From Paenibacillus amylolyticus (GTDB lineage: Bacteria > Bacillota > Bacilli > Paenibacillales > Paenibacillaceae): DNA of 64,000 nucleotides. Position numbers and translations under genes: made by a program. The stretch's first letter is position 1, and each line of letters begins with the position of its first letter. Below, in pieces: positions 59,614-64,000 of this stretch. Below the pieces are notes generated by a model, which worked only from the letters and a program-made list of their open reading frames with translations, made no database searches and was not told the DNA's origin. The stretch covers positions 248,001-312,000 of the forward strand of contig NZ_BCNV01000011.1 in assembly GCF_001570725.1 (NCBI RefSeq), read 5' to 3'.

Positions 59614-60417
59614 TTGAGATACTATGTTCAAGACCGCGGAGACCAGTTATCGATTGATCTCAGTCAGCAGTTTCATGCGCTGGCGAAGGAAGAAGGGTTC
59701 AAGCTGGATGCAGAATCGCCGGAGATTGTCATCTCCATCGGGGGCGATGGTACGATGCTACAGGCATTTCACAATTTCATCGACCGCATTCCGGATATTG
59801 CTTTTGTTGGGGTTCATACAGGCCATCTCGGCTTTTACGCCGATTGGAAGAAGGAAGAATTACGGGAATTAGTTCGGCTGATGAGTGGCAAGGGAGATCC
59901 GGAGCGTCTCAAACCACGTATTGTACAATATCCACTCTTGGAGCTTGAAATTCGTAAAAAGTCGGGGAATTCCTCTTACATCGCCCTTAATGAATTTACG
60001 TTAAAAGGTGTAGACGGTACCGTCGTGGCTCAGGTCGATATTAACGATGTAACATTTGAAATGTTCCGTGGAGATGGCATCTGTGTATCCACGCCATCAG
60101 GCAGCACGGCATACAACAAAGCCCTCGGCGGTGCTATGGTGCATCCAACCATCGAGGCGATTCAGATTGCGGAGATTGCATCGATTAATAACCGGGTCTA
60201 TCGGACACTTGGTTCACCGGTTATTTTGCCCAAGCATCATCATTGTGATATTTTCTCCCGCAAGGATCAGCGGTTATTGATGACGATTGATCATGTGAAC
60301 GTGATGGTGGAGGATCTGATCTCCGTCCGTTGTCAGGTATCCAGCCACAAGGTCAGTTTCGCGCGTTTCCGTCCTTATCCATTCTGGAACCGGGTTCGCA
60401 CGGCATTTCTTGACTAA
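59614..60417 (+). CDS. nadK: NAD kinase
   Basis: A 267-residue kinase making NADP from NAD. The GGDGT motif (SIGGDGTMLQ, residues 42-46) binds ATP/polyphosphate, NEFTLKG and CVSTPSGSTAYNKALGG are further conserved sections. TTG at 59614 follows AAAGGAG. It converges with yutD-lipA over a shared terminator. Confidence 0.93.
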   Translation: MRYYVQDRGDQLSIDLSQQFHALAKEEGFKLDAESPEIVISIGGDGTMLQAFHNFIDRIPDIAFVGVHTGHLGFYADWKKEELRELVRLMSGKGDPERLKPRIVQYPLLELEIRKKSGNSSYIALNEFTLKGVDGTVVAQVDINDVTFEMFRGDGICVSTPSGSTAYNKALGGAMVHPTIEAIQIAEIASINNRVYRTLGSPVILPKHHHCDIFSRKDQRLLMTIDHVNVMVEDLISVRCQVSSHKVSFARFRPYPFWNRVRTAFLD

Positions 60418-60427
60418 AATACGAACA

Positions 60428-60462
60428 CAAAAAAAAGCGGTCCTTCTCAGGAACCGCTTTTT
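60428..60462. terminator. Bidirectional terminator between nadK and yutD
   Basis: AAAGCGGTCC...GGAACCGCTTT with A- and T-runs on both sides. It overlaps the end of yutD. Confidence 0.85.
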
Positions 60463-60884
60463 GCTTTGGCTTGAGGCTGATCCTTGCTCTTCTGAAGCAC
60501 AAAGTACGCACAGCCAAAGTTACAATATTCATTGATATAATCCACAATACTGGCAATCGTGGAATCCTTCGTCGCTTTTGGATGGTTATCGCGGTAAAAA
60601 CCTTTTAACCTTAACTGGCTATAACCCCAGTCCCCGATAATATAATCATAACGCTCCAGCACTTCACTGTAACGATCACGGAAGACCTCTGGGTTCCAGC
60701 CCTCTTTGTGGTTCTGGACGATTTCATAATTTTTGCCGCCGATCTGTACAATGACCGGTTCTTTGGGCTTTTCCTCAACTGACTCAACAACCGATTCCTG
60801 AACCGGCTCCTGGATCTGTTCCTGAAGCTGGTCCTGAATCTGTTCTGTGATTTTTTCTTCTTCCAATCCGGTTTCCTCCATCAC
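60447..60884 (-). CDS. yutD: YutD family protein (DUF1027)
   Basis: A 145-residue protein with an acidic glutamine-rich N-terminal extension (about 1-42, QIQDQLQEQIQEPVQE) and the YutD core (IVQNHKEGWNPEVFRDRYSE, YIGDWGYSQLRLKGFY). Function unknown. Its start overlaps the lipA stop by four bases; lipA-yutD is the B. subtilis order. The repeat-like extension is longer than in the B. subtilis protein. Confidence 0.85.
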   Translation of the reverse strand: MMEETGLEEEKITEQIQDQLQEQIQEPVQESVVESVEEKPKEPVIVQIGGKNYEIVQNHKEGWNPEVFRDRYSEVLERYDYIIGDWGYSQLRLKGFYRDNHPKATKDSTIASIVDYINEYCNFGCAYFVLQKSKDQPQAKAKSGS

Positions 60885-61780
60885 GCGTGTGTTGCCGCCT
60901 GTTCAGCATGTTTGGTAGCCGATTTCACCTGTTCATGCGCATGGTAGGAGCTGCGTACCATCGGACCGGACTCGACGTGGCTGAACCCACGTTTTAATCC
61001 TTCCTGTTTCAATGCAGCAAACTCCTCTGGCGGATAATACTTTTCAACATACAGATGTTTCTCCGATGGCTGCAAATATTGACCAATCGTCATAATATCG
61101 CAGTTCACCGCACGAAGATCATCCATCGTCAATAAAATTTCATTATATTCCTCACCTACACCAAGCATAATGCTTGATTTCGTTGGGATGTTAGGTTGCA
61201 TTTCTTTGGCACGAGCAAGTAATTCCAGTGAACGTTTATATTTCGCCTTGGCGCGCACTTTGTCTGACAACCGCTCTACCGTCTCAATATTATGATTCAG
61301 AATGTCCGGTTTGGCATCCATTACAATCTGCAAAGATTCGCGATCGCCCAGAAAATCTGGAATGAGTACTTCAACGCTGCACAATGGCAACCGCCGCCGT
61401 ACGGCCTTTACCGTCTCTGCAAAGATCGTAGCTCCCCCGTCCTTCAGGTCGTCACGGGCTACACTTGTAATTACGCAGTGTTGCAGATTCATCTGCTCTG
61501 CTGCTTCCGCCACACGTTCTGGTTCCTGCAAATCAAGCTCCGTTGGCAAGCCTGTGTTCACCGCGCAAAAACGGCATGCCCTTGTGCATATGTCGCCCAA
61601 AATCATAAAAGTGGCCGTTCGATTGGCCCAGCATTCATAAATATTCGGACACCGTGCTTCCTCACATACCGTATGCAGCGTTTTGGAACGCATCATCGTT
61701 TTCATTTCCTGATAGTTATCGCCGGTTGTCAATTTGATCCGAATCCAATCCGGTTTCGGTTCTTTAACACGTTTAGCCAA
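60881..61780 (-). CDS. lipA: Lipoyl synthase
   Basis: A 299-residue radical SAM enzyme that inserts two sulfurs into octanoyl groups. The auxiliary cluster motif CEEARCPNIYEC and the radical SAM CX3CX2C (CTRACRFC) are intact. TTG at 61780 has eight bases to AGAAGG and gives the usual MAKRVKEPKPDW start and the B. subtilis length (298); the frame extends further upstream but without a site. An extended -10 TGGTATAAT lies at 61832-61827. The gene depends on Fe-S supply, as do ErpA and YutI in this window. Confidence 0.93.
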   Translation of the reverse strand: MAKRVKEPKPDWIRIKLTTGDNYQEMKTMMRSKTLHTVCEEARCPNIYECWANRTATFMILGDICTRACRFCAVNTGLPTELDLQEPERVAEAAEQMNLQHCVITSVARDDLKDGGATIFAETVKAVRRRLPLCSVEVLIPDFLGDRESLQIVMDAKPDILNHNIETVERLSDKVRAKAKYKRSLELLARAKEMQPNIPTKSSIMLGVGEEYNEILLTMDDLRAVNCDIMTIGQYLQPSEKHLYVEKYYPPEEFAALKQEGLKRGFSHVESGPMVRSSYHAHEQVKSATKHAEQAATHA

Positions 61781-62020
61781 TGCATAAACCTTCTTTCTAC
61801 TGAAGTTAGGCTGTTGCTCGGAACATATTATACCATGAAAGCGTTGGAAAAACTCCCATTTATCACATCTTGTGCATTCATGCCCGATATGGACAATTTG
61901 CATCATTCGATTCATCCCAAGTGCTGACATGGATAAAATGAGAACTTTTGAAGAACGCTAACCTTTAGCTTGGTTCATCGGGTACCTTGTATCATTTTAA
62001 TGGAAAGGGGCTGCTTCCCA

Positions 62021-63091
62021 GTGCAACAACGCTTGACCTTCAGGCACACGTACCGCTTTTGGATCAAAACATTACTTGCAGGTACTCTGCTTCTCCCATT
62101 CTTGCCTGTTGAAGTTTACGGTGAACCCGCCCAGGCCGCTCCCAAACCACAGGCAGCTGAGCTAAAGCCCGCAGAAATCTTCGCTGCACGTCGCCATTTA
62201 TATGAGAGCATCGGTCAGATGACTCAGATTCCCTGGTACAGGCTGGCCGCCATTGATCAGTATGAACGTACGATTACCCGTGCACACCCGAAGGATCGCA
62301 AGCATCCGGAGCGGCTCACAGGTGTCTTCATGACCTCTCCGGCCTGGAGAGGATGGCTAAATCCGGATGAGACGGATCAACATCCGGAATCCATTCTTTT
62401 TTTCAAAGGATATGGGCGTGATGGTTCAGGAGACGGTTTAGCGGATGCTAACAATGATCAGGATGTGCTGTACAGCATGGCTTCTGTTATTCAGGGTTAC
62501 GGGAACAAGCAAGAAGACTTCAACATTGCCTTGTGGGAATATTATCACAACTCCCGTGCTGTACAACGGATACAGCAATTCGCGAAGTTATATGAGCATT
62601 TTGACAATCTGGATCTGTTTGGACATGCCTTTCCGGTCCCACTTGGAACCAACTACTCCTATCGCAGCACCTGGGGGACAAAAAGAAGCTGGGGTGGTTA
62701 TCGCATTCATGAGGGAACGGATATCTTCGCTCCGCATGGCCTACCTGTGCGCAGCACCTGTTACGGGGTCGTGGAGATCAAAGGCTGGAACCCGTTTGGC
62801 GGCTGGCGCATCGGAATTCGGGATTTGAACAACCATTATCATTACTACGCCCATCTCTCTGGTTTTGACAAGAGCGCACGCATCGGTGAAGTGGTTATTC
62901 CCGGTCAGGTCGTAGGTTGGGTTGGCAGTTCGGGTTACGGGAAACCTGGGACACAGGGCAAATTCCCTCCGCATCTGCACTATGGGATCTACCGGGACAG
63001 CGGACTGCACGAATGGTCGTTCGACCCTTATCCACAGCTGAAACATTGGGAACAAGATGAACGCAAACAGAAGAAGAATAAGAGCAAGTGA
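62021..63091 (+). CDS. lytH: M23 family metallopeptidase (LytH-like)
   Basis: A 356-residue exported peptidase: signal or membrane segment at about 15-35 (IKTLLAGTLLLPFLPVEVYG) and the LytM/M23 domain near the C-terminus with His and Asp of RIHEGTDIFAPHG and H-x-H in PPHLHYGIYRD. B. subtilis LytH removes L-alanine side chains in spore cortex, and the gene order lipA-lytH-yunB is the same here. GTG at 62021 follows AAAGGGG by ten bases. Other M23 endopeptidase functions are possible. Confidence 0.82.
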   Translation: MQQRLTFRHTYRFWIKTLLAGTLLLPFLPVEVYGEPAQAAPKPQAAELKPAEIFAARRHLYESIGQMTQIPWYRLAAIDQYERTITRAHPKDRKHPERLTGVFMTSPAWRGWLNPDETDQHPESILFFKGYGRDGSGDGLADANNDQDVLYSMASVIQGYGNKQEDFNIALWEYYHNSRAVQRIQQFAKLYEHFDNLDLFGHAFPVPLGTNYSYRSTWGTKRSWGGYRIHEGTDIFAPHGLPVRSTCYGVVEIKGWNPFGGWRIGIRDLNNHYHYYAHLSGFDKSARIGEVVIPGQVVGWVGSSGYGKPGTQGKFPPHLHYGIYRDSGLHEWSFDPYPQLKHWEQDERKQKKNKSK

Positions 63092-63210
63092 GTCGAGAAT
63101 ATACTCAGTAAGTGGAAGCACTTTGGAGTACACCGCTTAATTCAATCCAAGTCTATAATTTGGCGGAATTAAGTGGATTCTCTTCGGCTTAGAGTGCAAT
63201 ATGCATTCGA

Positions 63211-63242
63211 AAAAGGGACCTCATCAATAGAGGCCCCTTTCT
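63211..63242. terminator. Terminator between lytH and yunB
   Basis: AAAGGGACCTC...GAGGCCCCTTT with CTTTG after it. Confidence 0.7.
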
Positions 63243-63269
63243 TTGCTATGAGCTAGAAATGGGTGTGAT

Positions 63270-64000
63270 TTACGGCTGCGCGTCCTTATTAGGCTGCACT
63301 CCCCCATTAATATCAGGCAAATCTGGCTCAAATTCAAGCTCGCCCTCTTGCAAATGGTTTGACGGCGCCTGTTGCTGGTTCTGGCTTGGGGGATTCGTCG
63401 TCACTCCATTACCGCTTGATACACCCGTATGACCTGATGGCAGCGCTATAGCCGGTGCATTACTGCCGTTACTGCCTACCGGCTTGCCCTGATTATCGTA
63501 ATAATACATGGGCACATCCCCGACAACCAGAAGGTAAGAAATCGGGATTTCTGTATCAACCGTTTCGGGCTCCATATCGAAGGGCACCACGACCGCGACC
63601 TCAGCAATGATGTGAATGTACACTTCCACCAAGATCATGTTAATGCCTGCATTCTGCTGACGGGTGTTCAGATCCACTTTGACAGCGCCTTGAGGTTCAA
63701 TACGAACCGGTATACTCGGGCCAAATGAAGCCATCACCGGACTGCCCAGCGCCTGCCCCAGCGGTATCTTTTCTTTTAACATGTGTACATTCTGAAGCGT
63801 GGATTGCACGATATTCATCGTACTTGCGGTAATTCGCATATGCTCATTGTAGTTCAGCATGAAACCGGACACTTTCCCGGCAGTATCCGTCTTCCAGTCA
63901 ATCAGCCCTTCGTTGGTTTTGCCCTCTGCCACCTGTGCTGTAATCGCCTTGTTGATCGCTTCGGTCGCAATCTGCTTCACTCTGATCTTGGCCAAGTGCA
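63270..64000 (-). CDS. yunB: Sporulation protein YunB (start lies beyond the window)
   Basis: About 243 residues are visible; the frame continues past the right edge (…HLAKIRVKQIATEAINKAIT), so the membrane-anchored N-terminus is missing. The core (LNYNEHMRITASTMNIVQST, PLGQALGSPVMASFGPSIPV) is that of YunB. A proline/glycine/asparagine-rich C-terminal extension follows (about 190-241). In B. subtilis it is made in the mother cell under sigma E. It converges with lytH. Confidence 0.88.
   Translation of the reverse strand, partial: HLAKIRVKQIATEAINKAITAQVAEGKTNEGLIDWKTDTAGKVSGFMLNYNEHMRITASTMNIVQSTLQNVHMLKEKIPLGQALGSPVMASFGPSIPVRIEPQGAVKVDLNTRQQNAGINMILVEVYIHIIAEVAVVVPFDMEPETVDTEIPISYLLVVGDVPMYYYDNQGKPVGSNGSNAPAIALPSGHTGVSSGNGVTTNPPSQNQQQAPSNHLQEGELEFEPDLPDINGGVQPNKDAQP

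Noticed and set aside
61781..61930. 50-residue N-terminal extension of LipA
   Set aside because: Promoter-like TGGTATAAT lies in it, and the TTG at 61780 gives the normal family length.
1..64000. CRISPR arrays, tRNA and rRNA genes
   Set aside because: No regularly spaced repeats and no tRNA-like or rRNA sequence were noticed on either strand; the integration site is a protein gene.

Overview
The window is chromosomal DNA from a spore-forming member of the Bacillota, most likely a Paenibacillus. The evidence is two alpha/beta-type small acid-soluble spore proteins, the sporulation membrane proteins YlbJ and YunB, a SAM-I riboswitch, a tryptophan T-box leader, Bacillus-type ribosome binding sites and terminators, an MqnE futalosine-pathway gene, a GH119 starch hydrolase and Bacillus-like gene orders (yutJ/yuzB/yutI; yutD-lipA-lytH-yunB). 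I saw no rRNA, tRNA or CRISPR array.

Layout. Positions 1-5.6 kb hold a secreted-protein fragment, an NAD(P)-binding reductase with a regulator-type palindrome in its promoter, and a large secreted GH119-type amylase with three FN3 and two CBM25 modules behind two LacI-family-type operators. Positions 5.7-22.3 kb are an integrated element of about 16.6 kb inserted in the 3' end of erpA, a HesB/IscA-type Fe-S gene. The displaced original 3' end remains at 5.7 kb, and the element supplies a replacement tail that carries the cluster-binding cysteines. From 22.3 kb to the end is ordinary core genome: mqnE, the yutJ-yuzB-yutI cluster, metNIQ under an S-box, ctaA, a YtgP/MurJ-type flippase, two tandem class B penicillin-binding proteins, a transglutaminase-fold membrane protein, a Sco1-type copper protein, trpS, pepF, nadK, lipA and others. 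Two long palindromic MITE-like repeats and two smaller hairpins sharing a motif with one of them lie in intergenic gaps.

The integrated element is the most unusual part. It has two overlapping tyrosine recombinase genes next to attR. A long leftward operon runs from a RepL-like winged-helix protein through small unknown genes, a cold-shock-domain protein and a coiled-coil protein to a short tail tape-measure protein, a DUF2577 tail protein and a TerS-like helix-turn-helix protein. No capsid, portal, large terminase, tail tube or lysis genes are visible. A near-perfect Bacillus-type LexA box sits inside a consensus promoter, an XRE regulator faces two tandem promoters with repeated operators, and there is an FRG-domain gene and a probable type I toxin-antitoxin pair. 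This combination fits a phage satellite or phage-derived integrative element that might borrow a helper phage while supplying its own tape measure and packaging specificity. That reading is inference; the gene content and the att structure are read directly from the sequence.
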